From Candidatus Latescibacterota bacterium (GTDB lineage: Bacteria > Latescibacterota > UBA2968 > UBA8231), in assembly GCA_022826515.1 (NCBI GenBank), contig JAJDUT010000120.1, positions 1 through 25,807 on the forward strand: DNA of 25,807 nucleotides, written 5' to 3'. The first letter of the stretch is position 1; every line of letters starts with the position of its first letter. The notes below the pieces were generated by a model. That model saw nothing but the letters and a program-made list of their open reading frames with translations. It searched no databases and was not told where the DNA came from. This document shows positions 15,361 to 23,598 of the stretch, one piece after another. Position numbers and translations under genes: made by a program.

Positions 15361-16548
15361 GTGGGGCCGACTGGCCGGGCTAATTTGAAAAATCTTTCGC
15401 TGCTCTTTTTGTGCGAGGCCCTCTCGCGCACCGCCAGTCTCGTCATGCTGTCGAGCATGGCGCTTATCGGCCAGCGGTTGACGCCGAATCCCGCGCTGGC
15501 GACTCTGCCGTTGGCACTAGCGCCGGTGGCGACGATGATAATGACGGTGCCCGCGGCGCAGCTAATGCAGCGGCGAGGTCGCAAGATAGGTTTTGCTTTG
15601 GGTGCGGCGTTGGGCATCCTCGGAGGTGCGGTGGGGTGTCTGGCCGTGTACCAGAGCAATTTCGCGCTGCTTTGTTTGGGAGGGTTGGGTATTGGTGCGG
15701 TCAACGGCTTTGCCACCTATTATCGCTTTGCGGCTGGCGAGGTGGTGGCCGAGGATTTTCGCAGTCGCGCCATTTCGCTGGTGATGGCCGGAGGCGTTGT
15801 GGCCGCGGTATCGGGATCCAATCTGGCGGCGTGGTCGCGGGAGTGGTTTCCCGACTATTTGTTCGCTGGCTCTTTTTTGGGGATTGCCGTCGTTCATGCG
15901 CTGGTTTTGCCGGTACTCTGTTTGGTTTCTTTTCCCGCGCCTAGTGCCGAGGAGCAGCGGGCGGGTGGGCGTTCGCTCCGGGAGATTGCGCGGCAGTCGG
16001 ATTTCGCGCTGGCGGTGATTGGGTCGGTGGCTGCTTGGGGGCTGATGTCACTGCTGATGAATGCCACGCCGCTGGCGATGAAGCGGCATTTGCATTCCTT
16101 CGCCGATACGGCTTGGGTGATTCAGTGGCATGTGCTGGGCATGTACGTGCCGTCTTTTTTTACTGGGCATCTGATCTCGCGTTGGGGCGAGCACCGGATC
16201 ATGTTCGTCGGCATTGCGTTACTCGGGTGTTCCATCGCGGTCAATTTGAGCGGTATCGGGCTCTATCACTACACTATTGGGTTGGCGCTATTGGGCGTGG
16301 GTTGGAATTTTCTTTTCGTAGGGTCAACGTCGCTATTGGCGATGACGCATCGGCCCGAGGAAAAGGCGCGGGTGCAATCCTGCAATGACTTTTTGGTTTT
16401 TAGTCTGATGGTGCTGACTAGTTTTGGGGCGGCACCTTTGGAGGGGATGCTGGGCTGGGATAGGCTCAATCACTTGGCGGTGCCCTTTTTGGTGGCGGTG
16501 GCGGTGATGCTAGGGCTGCTGTGGGCGCGGGCGGGTCGGAGCGGCTGA
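15361..16548 (+). CDS. MFS transporter
   Basis: 395 residues from a GTG at 15361. It has twelve predicted membrane spans with an MFS loop-2/3 motif variant (AQLMQRRGRKIGFALGAALG, the G-xxx-D/R-R-GRR/K signature). A hydrophilic loop (FPAPSAEEQRAGGRSLREIARQ) separates the halves. It resembles YbfB/NNP-like proteins of the MFS_1 type; the transported compound is unknown. Spacing of 6 bp to aroG suggests co-transcription; export of an aromatic compound is conceivable but unsupported. Confidence 0.88.
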   Translation: MGPTGRANLKNLSLLFLCEALSRTASLVMLSSMALIGQRLTPNPALATLPLALAPVATMIMTVPAAQLMQRRGRKIGFALGAALGILGGAVGCLAVYQSNFALLCLGGLGIGAVNGFATYYRFAAGEVVAEDFRSRAISLVMAGGVVAAVSGSNLAAWSREWFPDYLFAGSFLGIAVVHALVLPVLCLVSFPAPSAEEQRAGGRSLREIARQSDFALAVIGSVAAWGLMSLLMNATPLAMKRHLHSFADTAWVIQWHVLGMYVPSFFTGHLISRWGEHRIMFVGIALLGCSIAVNLSGIGLYHYTIGLALLGVGWNFLFVGSTSLLAMTHRPEEKARVQSCNDFLVFSLMVLTSFGAAPLEGMLGWDRLNHLAVPFLVAVAVMLGLLWARAGRSG

Positions 16549-16552
16549 CGAG

Positions 16553-16595
16553 ATCCGCAGATGGACGCAGATGGACGCAGATGGACGCAGAATAG
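16553..16595. repeat. Dispersed intergenic repeat, copy 3 (tandem)
   Basis: atccgcag followed by three consecutive atggacgcag units and aatag. This is the most expanded copy and shows the 10-bp unit most clearly. Confidence 0.9.
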
Positions 16596-16643
16596 TAGAA
16601 ACGAGACGATTCGTAAGTTCTATACTCAAGGAGGGTTCCGACG

Positions 16644-17759
16644 ATGGCTAAATATCGCGTGGGGTTGATCGGGGCTGGGCGCAAGGGCACGCAGCACGCG
16701 CGCGCCTATATGCTCGACGAGCGCACGGAGTTGGTGGCCGTGGCCGATGGAGACCCGGAGAATTTGGCGTTGTTTCAAAAGCGCACAGGCGTGCCTGGTT
16801 ATGCCGATTATCGCCAGATGCTAGAGAAAGAGGCGCTCGACATTGCCGCGCCGATTTTGCCGGTCGGCGTCAACCCGGAGGTCGTTATCGCCTGCGCGCA
16901 AGCCGGGGTCAAGGCCATCCTCTGCGAAAAGCCGATCGCGGCCTCACTCGAAGAGGCCGACCGCATGGTCGCCGAGTGCAAGAGCCGACGCATTTCCTTT
17001 GGCGCGGGCGACTTGGATGTCAATCTGCCGGCTTATCAAAAAGCCCTGGAGTTCATTGGTGCGGGCGAGTTGGGGGCGGTCAAGCGCATCACATTGCTCG
17101 GCGGGTCGGGCACGGAGATGTCGGGGGGCGGCTGTCAGCGCTTTACGCTGATGCGCCACTTTGCTGGATGCGACGAGGTGGCGTGGGTGTCGGGTTGGGT
17201 TAGTGACGATCCGCTGAGTGAACACGACCAAGGCGGGGCTGGGTACGTGCGCTTTGCCAATGGGATAGAGTCGTTTATCTACCGGGACAAGGATGCGCGA
17301 GGCCGCGGCTACGAGGTGGTTTGTGAGAACGGAGTCTTCTACTCAGACGACAATCTCACGGGCTTGTATCGGTACGTCGAAGGCGATGGGGCGAGTTGGG
17401 AGAAGTTGGAAAAAATCGAGGGCGTCTTGCCGGAAGGGCCGATCTACGGCGGAGAGCGCGGGTACGACGCCGAGGGCTGGCGCTGGCCTGGGGACCGCAA
17501 CAGGGCTAGTTGCAAGGCTATTATCGACGCACTGGAGCGGGGCGAGGACCCGCCGGGCAGCGGCGAGAACGGCGTCAAGGTTCTCGAAATGGCCATCGCG
17601 GTGCGCGAGTCGCATCGGCAGGGGTGTGTGCCCGTGATGCTGCCGCTGGCCGACCGCAGCCTGCGCCTCATTCCCAAGCCCTCGCGGATGTACAACAAGA
17701 AGCCGATCTTAGGCCACGAGCAATACATGGATCAGGTTTTGTCCCATAAGAAGGACTAA
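16644..17759 (+). CDS. Gfo/Idh/MocA-family oxidoreductase
   Basis: 371 residues, ATG at 16644 with AAGGAGGG at 16628-16635. The Rossmann motif GLIGAGRKGTQHARAY and the signature ILCEKPIAAS are present; the C-terminal domain has GGSGTEMSGGGCQRFTLMRHFAG and GERGYDAEGWRWPGD. The family uses NAD(P) on sugars and polyols. It is a different subfamily from the gene at 1826. It is followed 126 bp later by a glycosidase-like gene and an epimerase gene on the same strand, which together suggest carbohydrate metabolism. Confidence 0.93.
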   Translation: MAKYRVGLIGAGRKGTQHARAYMLDERTELVAVADGDPENLALFQKRTGVPGYADYRQMLEKEALDIAAPILPVGVNPEVVIACAQAGVKAILCEKPIAASLEEADRMVAECKSRRISFGAGDLDVNLPAYQKALEFIGAGELGAVKRITLLGGSGTEMSGGGCQRFTLMRHFAGCDEVAWVSGWVSDDPLSEHDQGGAGYVRFANGIESFIYRDKDARGRGYEVVCENGVFYSDDNLTGLYRYVEGDGASWEKLEKIEGVLPEGPIYGGERGYDAEGWRWPGDRNRASCKAIIDALERGEDPPGSGENGVKVLEMAIAVRESHRQGCVPVMLPLADRSLRLIPKPSRMYNKKPILGHEQYMDQVLSHKKD

Positions 17760-17788
17760 GTGCTGTATGAAAAACCCGGCGGCAACGT

Positions 17789-17816
17789 ATCCGCAGATGG
17801 ACGCAGATAGGCAGAT
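17789..17816. repeat. Dispersed intergenic repeat, copy 4
   Basis: atccgcagatggacgcagat (17789-17808) followed by aggcagat. It lies in the 126-bp gap between the Gfo/Idh/MocA and glycosidase-like genes. Confidence 0.85.
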
Positions 17817-17885
17817 GCGAGATGACGTTGCTCGGAGCGCACTTGGAATTTGAGACGGATTCTCAAGCAAACTAGGAGCTTAGCC

Positions 17886-19451
17886 ATGGACCACCCCCGT
17901 TTGATTCACTACAACGACGCGCACCACTTTCACGCCAAGCGGCTCGAACCACCGGCCAGCCGCCACCTCCTGAACTGGCCGGTAGATGAGGTGTTGGGGA
18001 CGGGCGTGGATTTGCTGGTTTTGGGATTGGGTTATAGCGACGTCTTCTTTCACCAGAGCGCGGTCGGTCGCGTGGTGGGGCAGGGCAAGGAGGTGTGGGA
18101 AAACTACATCGACTGGCGGATCATGCGGATGGTCGAGGTGGCTAAGGAATTGGGCACCGACCAACTGCGAGCCGTCATTGAGCGCGGTCGAGATACGGGG
18201 ATGCAGGTCTTTCCCAGTCTCAAGCTCCAGGACTCTGCCCGGCCGGGAAGCGAGCGCTTCGGGCGGCTCAAGGAACAGCACGGGGCCGCAGTGTGCATTG
18301 GCGACGCCGGCCGGGCCGAGTGGTGTTACGACTACGCGCAAGAGGCCGTGCAGGAGAGCAAGTTGGCCATCATCGGCGAAGTATTGGAAGGCTACCGAGC
18401 CGATGGATTGGAACTGGATTTTTGCTTTGACAACTTCTATTTCAAACAGGACGAGATCGAGGAAAACGCGCCGTTAATGACTGAGTTCGTGGCCAAGGTG
18501 CGGGCGTTGGCCGAGGAAATTGGCACGCGGCAGGGCCGCAAAATTCCACTGATGGCGCGGGTGCATCTGCACGAGAAAGACAATCTCGCGGTGGGGCTGG
18601 ATGTGGAGGCGTGGCTGCGGGCCGGCAGCCTCGACTGGATCGTCGGCCAGGACGGGAACGCGCTGGTTGACGTAGGTATTCAGGCACCGTGGATGGCCGA
18701 GGTGGCCGAGAATGTGGCCGCGTATTATCGGCCGCCGCGTCGGATCTACGACGAGCGGGTGGGGTTGCCGAGCATTGAGATGTACCGGGCACTTAGCCAA
18801 ACTTTGGACTGGCAAGGCTACGCCGGGATGTACTTGGGCTATATGCCTTGGCCCCTTGCCGAGCGCGAGTACCAGATTCTGCGCGAGGTGGCCTATCCGC
18901 AGGTACACGCCCGGCGCGATAAGCGTTACTTGCTGCAGCCGCGCGAGGGGGTGTTGGACGAGGAGACTTCTACGCCGGAGCGCCAAGTGCCGGAACAACT
19001 CTTGGAGGGCGAGACGGTCGCGCTCGACGTTTGGGTGGCCGACGATGTGGAGAGTGCCCGCGGCGACGGGGAGATGCGCCCGGCCATTTTGACGCTGCGC
19101 TTTTCTTTTTTCTGTATTGAGGACGAGATCGAAATGCGCTTTAATGGCCGGGTCTTGTCTCGCGCCGAGGCTGAAATCAGCGACGAGCGTGCGCTGACTA
19201 TTCCCGTACAACTCGCCGGGGGTATGGCGGTGCAAGCTCCGTTGGGTTTTTCAGCGCACTGGTTCCGCTTTCGCTTGGCACCGGAGGAGGTAAGGCGCGG
19301 GGCCAATCGGGTCGAGATCGAGGTGAAGAAACTGGAGGCGCGGGCGGGTTTTGTCCGCAGCATTAATGGGGCGGAAATTCTGGTCCGCTACAAGGACTTT
19401 GTGCGACCCGAGGGCTTGGTGCTGGAGCGGATCGCTCCGCCGGGAGGTTGA
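17886..19451 (+). CDS. Putative TIM-barrel glycoside hydrolase-like protein
   Basis: 521 residues, ATG at 17886 with AGGAG 8 nt upstream. The first ~350 residues look like a (beta/alpha)8 barrel of the uncharacterised glycosidase-like (family-10-type/GHL) kind: VLGTGVDLLVLGLGYSD, RDTGMQVFPSLKLQD, GYRADGLELDFCFDNFYF (acidic cluster at a strand end, likely active-site), IPLMARVHL and LDWIVGQDGNALVD. The C-terminal ~150 residues are beta-rich (LRFSFFCIEDEIEMRFNGRVL ... WFRFRLAPEEVRRGANRVEIEV), like an accessory beta-sandwich. No signal peptide, so cytoplasmic. The epimerase start lies 1 bp after its stop. Specific activity unknown. Confidence 0.75.
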   Translation: MDHPRLIHYNDAHHFHAKRLEPPASRHLLNWPVDEVLGTGVDLLVLGLGYSDVFFHQSAVGRVVGQGKEVWENYIDWRIMRMVEVAKELGTDQLRAVIERGRDTGMQVFPSLKLQDSARPGSERFGRLKEQHGAAVCIGDAGRAEWCYDYAQEAVQESKLAIIGEVLEGYRADGLELDFCFDNFYFKQDEIEENAPLMTEFVAKVRALAEEIGTRQGRKIPLMARVHLHEKDNLAVGLDVEAWLRAGSLDWIVGQDGNALVDVGIQAPWMAEVAENVAAYYRPPRRIYDERVGLPSIEMYRALSQTLDWQGYAGMYLGYMPWPLAEREYQILREVAYPQVHARRDKRYLLQPREGVLDEETSTPERQVPEQLLEGETVALDVWVADDVESARGDGEMRPAILTLRFSFFCIEDEIEMRFNGRVLSRAEAEISDERALTIPVQLAGGMAVQAPLGFSAHWFRFRLAPEEVRRGANRVEIEVKKLEARAGFVRSINGAEILVRYKDFVRPEGLVLERIAPPGG

Positions 19452-19452
19452 G

Positions 19453-20298
19453 ATGCGCGTATTGATTACGGGAACTAGCGGTTTTATTGGCCGGGCGTTG
19501 GCTGCGGATATGGCTGCGGAACACGAGGTAGTCTGTCTGTCGCGGCAGCCGACCGAGGTCGCGGGAGTGGCGGTGGTGGTTGGGGATTTTACGCAGGGGG
19601 AGGATTTGCACCGGTTGGACCGGTGGGACTTCGACGCGCTAGTCCATCTGGGGGCGGTGACGGGCGCGGGCGCTGAAGCGGATCTGATGCGGGTCAATGT
19701 CATGGGGTCCTACGGCTTGTTGCGCTATCTGATCGATCGGGGTTGTCGCAAATTTGCATTGGCCTCGTCGATCGCCGCGGTCGGGATGCAGTCGGTGCAT
19801 TTTCGGCCGCTCGAATTGCCGATGTCGGATGAGCATCCGTGTCTGGACCGCGACGGCTACGGTTTTTCCAAATACATGATGGAGGAGACGACCCGCTATC
19901 TGGCGCGGCAGCGGGAGGAGTTGGACTTCATCAATATCAGGCTGTCTTCGATTTGGCCCGAGGACAGGGCGCCTGCGCCACGGCAGCCGGGGCCGGTGGG
20001 ACCGTGGGGGATGGGGGCGATTTCGTGCATGTATTTGAGCGATGCGGTGCGGTGTTTCCGGCTGGCGGCGGAGCGCGCGCACAAGGCGGGGGTGCGGATT
20101 TTGAACGCAGTGGGGACGCAGGCCTGTGTGGCCTGTACGGTGCCGGAGTTGATGCGGGTTTGGTATGGGGCGGATGCGGAGAAGATCGACATGACGCACT
20201 ACGAGCGGGCGGGGCACGAGCGGGATCCGGTGTACGATATTGCGCGGATTAAAGCGGAGTTGGGATTTGTGCCGGCGCGGAGTGTGTTGCCGGAGTGA
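19453..20298 (+). CDS. NAD-dependent epimerase/dehydratase (extended SDR)
   Basis: 281 residues. It begins MRVLITGTSGFIGRALA, the GxxGxxG nucleotide-binding motif, and carries SSIAAVG and YGFSKYMME (YxxxK catalytic pair). It is shorter than classical UDP-sugar epimerases (~310-340), as in the many truncated family members. ATG at 19453 sits one base after the TGA of the glycosidase-like gene, indicating an operon and coupled translation. Substrate probably a nucleotide sugar or free sugar acid; not decidable. Confidence 0.9.
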   Translation: MRVLITGTSGFIGRALAADMAAEHEVVCLSRQPTEVAGVAVVVGDFTQGEDLHRLDRWDFDALVHLGAVTGAGAEADLMRVNVMGSYGLLRYLIDRGCRKFALASSIAAVGMQSVHFRPLELPMSDEHPCLDRDGYGFSKYMMEETTRYLARQREELDFINIRLSSIWPEDRAPAPRQPGPVGPWGMGAISCMYLSDAVRCFRLAAERAHKAGVRILNAVGTQACVACTVPELMRVWYGADAEKIDMTHYERAGHERDPVYDIARIKAELGFVPARSVLPE

Positions 20299-20305
20299 GC
20301 CGATG

Positions 20306-20477
20306 CGGATGACCTAAGTACACGACAGCAATCCACTGGACGTTAGGAATGGGCGACCTGAGATGCTTCGACTCCGCTTCGCTCCGCTCAGCATGACTGG
20401 TGATCACGCTCCTGTTGTCATGCTGAGCGAAGCGAAGCATCCCCTACTGCTCTATTGTCGTGTACTTAGCGGATGAC
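20306..20477. mobile_element. 156-bp MITE with 8-bp target site duplication
   Basis: The element is 20314-20469. Its ends are perfect inverted repeats over 14 bp (ctaagtacacgaca at the left; tgtcgtgtacttag at the right). It is bracketed by the direct repeat cggatgac at 20306-20313 and 20470-20477, a clean target duplication. Inside, 20362-20397 and 20417-20441 form a second inverted repeat (gatgcttcg...cagcatgac against gtcatgctgagcgaagcg...). It encodes no protein. The left end ctaagtacacgacag is identical to the end of the IS at 25667. The insertion lies at the very end of the sulfatase gene: the repeat includes the last base of its stop codon. Confidence 0.92.
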
Positions 20478-21880
20478 TATTCCCGTGCGAAGGGTTGGGG
20501 GCGCTGAGTGGTGCTGTCTTCCCACTGGCCGCCCACCGGCCTGAGCTGCCCCGTGCCCGTCACCGCGAAATTGCGGCCGTCGCGCTCGGGTACTACGTAG
20601 CGTTCGTACCAATCCTCCAGCCGCTGCTTTAGGTCGCCGATTCGCTCGGCTTGGCTGGGATCGTCCGCCAGATTGGCACGCTCGTCCGGGTCGTTGGCTA
20701 GGTCGTAGAGTTCGTGCTGCCCTTCTGGATAGCGGTGGACGTATTTCCACTCCTCGGTGCGCATCATCCGCGTCGCCCCGTACTCGTCGTAGATGACTAC
20801 TTCTTGCCGACCGGTGTCTTCTGATTCCAACAACAGGGGCAGTGCGCTTTGTCCGGGCAAATTGGGGACCTCGGGTAGTGGCAGTCCTAAGTAGTCGAGC
20901 AAGGTCGGCATAAAGTCGTAGGCGCTGACCATGCCTTCTTGGACGCTCTCCGCAGGGATGCGGCCGGGGTGGCTGACGACGAAGGGCACCTTGATCGAAT
21001 TCTCGTACATGTTCGGCGGATAGGTGCCGTTGCCCTTGCCCCAGAAACCGTGGTGGCCGCAGCTAAAGCCATTGTCGCTGGCGAAGACTACTAACGTGTT
21101 CTCGCGCAGCCCTTTTTCCTCTAGCTTGTCGAGGATCCGCCCGATGTCGCAGTCCATGGCCGTCACCGCGGCAAAATAGCCCTTGAGCATCTCGTGGTTG
21201 CCCAGACAGTTCTCGCTCAGCGAATGGCCCACCGCCCAGGAGTGGATTGCTTCCTGCGGACAGGAGTCGAACGCGCAGTTGTCGTAGAAATCGACGATTT
21301 CCTGCGGGTGGCCAGTCCACGGGCTATGCGGCGCGGTGTAGTGGACGCCTAGGTAAAAGGGCGCGTCGCCGTCGGCGTGTCGGTCGATAAAGGCCAGCGC
21401 GTCGTCGGTGATCGCCGTGGTCACGTAGCCCGGCTCGGTGATTAGCTCGCCGTCGCGGATCATGGGCGCGTCGTTGTACGGCCCGCCGCCCTGCTGATGC
21501 ACGTACCAATGCGCAAAGCCGTGCTGCGCGAGTTGGCTGTGCCCGAGGTGCCACTTGCCGCTCAGGCCGCAGACCCAGCCATTGTCAGCGAGGATGTCGG
21601 TATAAGCCACCTCGCCGGCGAGATAAGCGGCTGCTGAGTCGCCGACGTTGCCCTCTCTGATCCAGTCGTGGACCCCGTGCTGCGAGGGAATCCGTCCGGT
21701 CAAAAAGGTCGCGCGGCTGGGCGAGCAGACCGGCGTGGCGACGAAGAAATTGTCAAAGCGCATGCCGGTCTGGGCGATGCGGTCGATTGCTGGAGTGCGG
21801 ATTTCCGCGTTGCCGTAACAGCCGGCGGCCCAGGGGCCTTGGTCGTCGCTGAGGATGAAGACGATGTTGGGTCGATTCAT
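20477..21880 (-). CDS. Sulfatase (type I, formylglycine-dependent)
   Basis: 467 residues from ATG 21880. It begins MNRPNIVFILSDDQGPW (metal-binding DD), and PVCSPSRATFLTGR is the formylglycine motif CxPSR with the Cys that is converted to the catalytic aldehyde. LSGKWHLGH and VVFASDNGFSCGHHGFWGKG are the remaining active-site stretches, and the C-terminal HELYDLANDPDERANLADDP is typical. No signal peptide is seen. The upstream reading frame is open through the PIN gene, but that extension comes from a frameshift in the PIN gene; the real start has the PIN stop 15 bp upstream. It hydrolyses sulfate esters, probably of sulfated polysaccharides, in line with the adjacent sugar operon. It ends beside the MITE. 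Confidence 0.95.
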   Translation of the reverse strand: MNRPNIVFILSDDQGPWAAGCYGNAEIRTPAIDRIAQTGMRFDNFFVATPVCSPSRATFLTGRIPSQHGVHDWIREGNVGDSAAAYLAGEVAYTDILADNGWVCGLSGKWHLGHSQLAQHGFAHWYVHQQGGGPYNDAPMIRDGELITEPGYVTTAITDDALAFIDRHADGDAPFYLGVHYTAPHSPWTGHPQEIVDFYDNCAFDSCPQEAIHSWAVGHSLSENCLGNHEMLKGYFAAVTAMDCDIGRILDKLEEKGLRENTLVVFASDNGFSCGHHGFWGKGNGTYPPNMYENSIKVPFVVSHPGRIPAESVQEGMVSAYDFMPTLLDYLGLPLPEVPNLPGQSALPLLLESEDTGRQEVVIYDEYGATRMMRTEEWKYVHRYPEGQHELYDLANDPDERANLADDPSQAERIGDLKQRLEDWYERYVVPERDGRNFAVTGTGQLRPVGGQWEDSTTQRPQPFARE

Positions 21881-21894
21881 AGTGTATATAGCTT

Positions 21895-22396
21895 TCAGTG
21901 TGAGTCCTGTCGCCAGCGCCCGAGACGCTTGCGGATTTCTGCCTTGGGCAGCCTGCACCGAGGGTGAGCGCTGATTGCTGCAAGACCCATTTGCGCTGGC
22001 AGCGGAAACCTCGAACATCTGGTCTAGCAGCCACAAAACGCCGTGACAATCGACGCGCTCTTCATTGGCTAACCCGCGTAGCGCACCATCGCCTGTGAGT
22101 AAGGTCCAAGTATTCCTTGCCGCAAGGGCGAGAGCGAAGCTATCCGGTAGCGAAATCAACGGTTGTTTGCGCCGGTAGCGAAGGGCACAAGCGACGCCGG
22201 TGCTATCCAGTTCTTCGATTCGTAGGCCGAGCCTGAGCAGATTATCACCCCCGTGGTTTTTTAGTTCTCGTTCGTACAAAAGGTCCGGGACGGCAAATTG
22301 GAACGGGAGGCGGAAGCAAATTTCCAGCAACGAACCGCGCTCAAGATCAATCAGGATGGACGTGTCGGAGACCAGCACCTTCATTGGCTTCATCAT
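21895..22396 (-). pseudogene. PIN-domain protein (VapC-like), C-terminus frameshifted
   Basis: Translation starts MMKPMKVLVSDTSILIDLE (ATG 22396; 22384 also possible), with PIN acidic residues at SDTS (D11), ILID (D17), LPDSFALALA (D85) and TGDGALR (D103). This frame loses family resemblance after WLLDQMFEVSAASA. The expected ending LAAISAHPRCRLPKAEIRKR, then LGRWRQDSH and a stop at 21895, is found in the neighbouring frame, so one base was lost or two gained near 21985-22005. As sequenced, translation runs on in frame into the sulfatase. It overlaps the end of the XRE-ImmA gene by about 40-50 bp, the usual order for this ribonuclease partner. Sequencing error cannot be excluded. Confidence 0.85.
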
Positions 22397-23456
22397 ACTC
22401 TAGGGGCTCTTCCATGCGCTGGTTCAACTTGTGGACCGAGGTTTCCAGTAGCTCGGCGGCCTTGGCCTCGGATATCGCGTCCTCGGCCAAGGCGCGGAAG
22501 CACAGGCGCTCGAAACGCCGGGGGACCTCGCCCTGCATGGCGTAAGGCTCTTTATAAGGCGGCCTGCGCCAGCCCAAACGGGAAAATTCGTTAAATAGTC
22601 GCCGGAATAGGGTTGGGCCGAAGATACCGAGGTCCTTGCATCGATAGGTCAGCGCCTGAACGCTTACCCCGAACAGTTCCTTGAGGGCAAAAAGTTCGCT
22701 CCATCCGATGGACGTGCGGTGCTTGCCTATGGCAGCCCATAGCATCTCAGCAGGCATGAGAAACGCCCCGGCGAAACGGAAGGCAGCCTGCTCGTTATCT
22801 ACCTTTGCGCCAACCTCCAAGACCATATGCCCCAACTCATGAGCCATTGTGAGACGCTGTCTCTCTCCCCAGTGGCTGTCATTGACGACTAGGACGGGCA
22901 CTGTGCTCTTGCCGGCGCGGCGCACTCGCGCCATGAGGCCGTCGATATTGTCAAGGGCACAAGAGAGCACCTTGATGCCGCGCTCTTCCAGCAGTTCGAC
23001 TAGATTGGGAATAGGGTCGAGCCCCAAACCCCAGTGCCGGCGAAGACTATAGGCAGCGCGGTCAGCTTCCGAAGGATCGTTGACGACGGGGTAGGGAGCT
23101 TCGCGGGGCTTATCCCAGTCGAGGCTTGGCAAGCCGAGAAACTCCTCGATCATCAGGTAGCGTTCCAGCAAGTGCAGGACTTTGGCTTCGACCTGCATCT
23201 CCTCGCGCTTGCTTGTGAGACTCTTCTTGCGAAACTCGACGCCCTCCAGCGCCATCTCTTGGTCCCCGGCCAAGTAGTCCACGGAGACTGACAGGGCATC
23301 GGCCAGCGCAATGAGGACACCTGAGCTTGGCATGGATTCATCGCGCTCGTACTTGCCGATCGCCTGCGCGGTTACGCGATTTCCAATGCGTTCCTCTAAG
23401 CCGCGAAGGGACAGGCCGGCGGCAGAGCGAGCGAGCTTGAGTCTTTGTCCTAGCAT
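22347..23456 (-). CDS. XRE-family regulator with ImmA/IrrE metallopeptidase domain
   Basis: 369 residues. Residues 1-65 form an XRE helix-turn-helix (LKLARSAAGLSLRGLEERI ... IGKYERDESMPSS ... LADALSVSVDYLAG). After a linker, the COG2856/DUF955 peptidase has MAHELGHMVLEVG (HExxH, residues 206-210) and NEQAAFRFAGAFLMP with the third metal ligand candidate near E222. ATG at 23456 has AAGGGGAG upstream. Such proteins often cleave or repress a partner in toxin-antitoxin or phage-regulatory modules; here the partner is the overlapping PIN gene downstream. It is transcribed divergently from the CBASS genes, with a possible operator between. Confidence 0.92.
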   Translation of the reverse strand: MLGQRLKLARSAAGLSLRGLEERIGNRVTAQAIGKYERDESMPSSGVLIALADALSVSVDYLAGDQEMALEGVEFRKKSLTSKREEMQVEAKVLHLLERYLMIEEFLGLPSLDWDKPREAPYPVVNDPSEADRAAYSLRRHWGLGLDPIPNLVELLEERGIKVLSCALDNIDGLMARVRRAGKSTVPVLVVNDSHWGERQRLTMAHELGHMVLEVGAKVDNEQAAFRFAGAFLMPAEMLWAAIGKHRTSIGWSELFALKELFGVSVQALTYRCKDLGIFGPTLFRRLFNEFSRLGWRRPPYKEPYAMQGEVPRRFERLCFRALAEDAISEAKAAELLETSVHKLNQRMEEPLEYDEANEGAGLRHVHPD

Positions 23457-23479
23457 GGACGGAATTCTCCCCTTGATAG

Positions 23480-23514
23480 TTTACAAAAAAAGGATAAATT
23501 ATACATATTGTAAA
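23480..23514. promoter_or_regulatory. Inverted repeat TTTACAA-N21-TTGTAAA with TATAAT inside; putative XRE operator/promoter
   Basis: TTTACAA (23480-23486) and TTGTAAA (23508-23514) are perfect inverted half-sites 21 bp apart in an AT-rich stretch. They frame a minus-strand TATAAT (23503-23498) that points at the XRE-ImmA gene start. The -35 match is poor. XRE regulators commonly autorepress from such sites; this role is inferred. Confidence 0.4.
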
Positions 23515-23598
23515 TAGGTAGAGTTGAATTTTGTCATGCGACGCTACTAAATATGACGATGACCATCACAGCAGCATTTTCTAAGCAGAGGAAAAATC

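Noticed and set aside
16553..16595. Tandem 10-bp repeats as a CRISPR array
   Set aside because: The units are contiguous with no unique spacers of 25-40 bp, and no cas genes are near.
20477..22396. A 639-residue PIN-sulfatase fusion protein
   Set aside because: The PIN family C-terminus is present in the adjacent frame with its own stop at 21895, and the sulfatase has its own ATG at 21880; the fused frame is explained by one indel.
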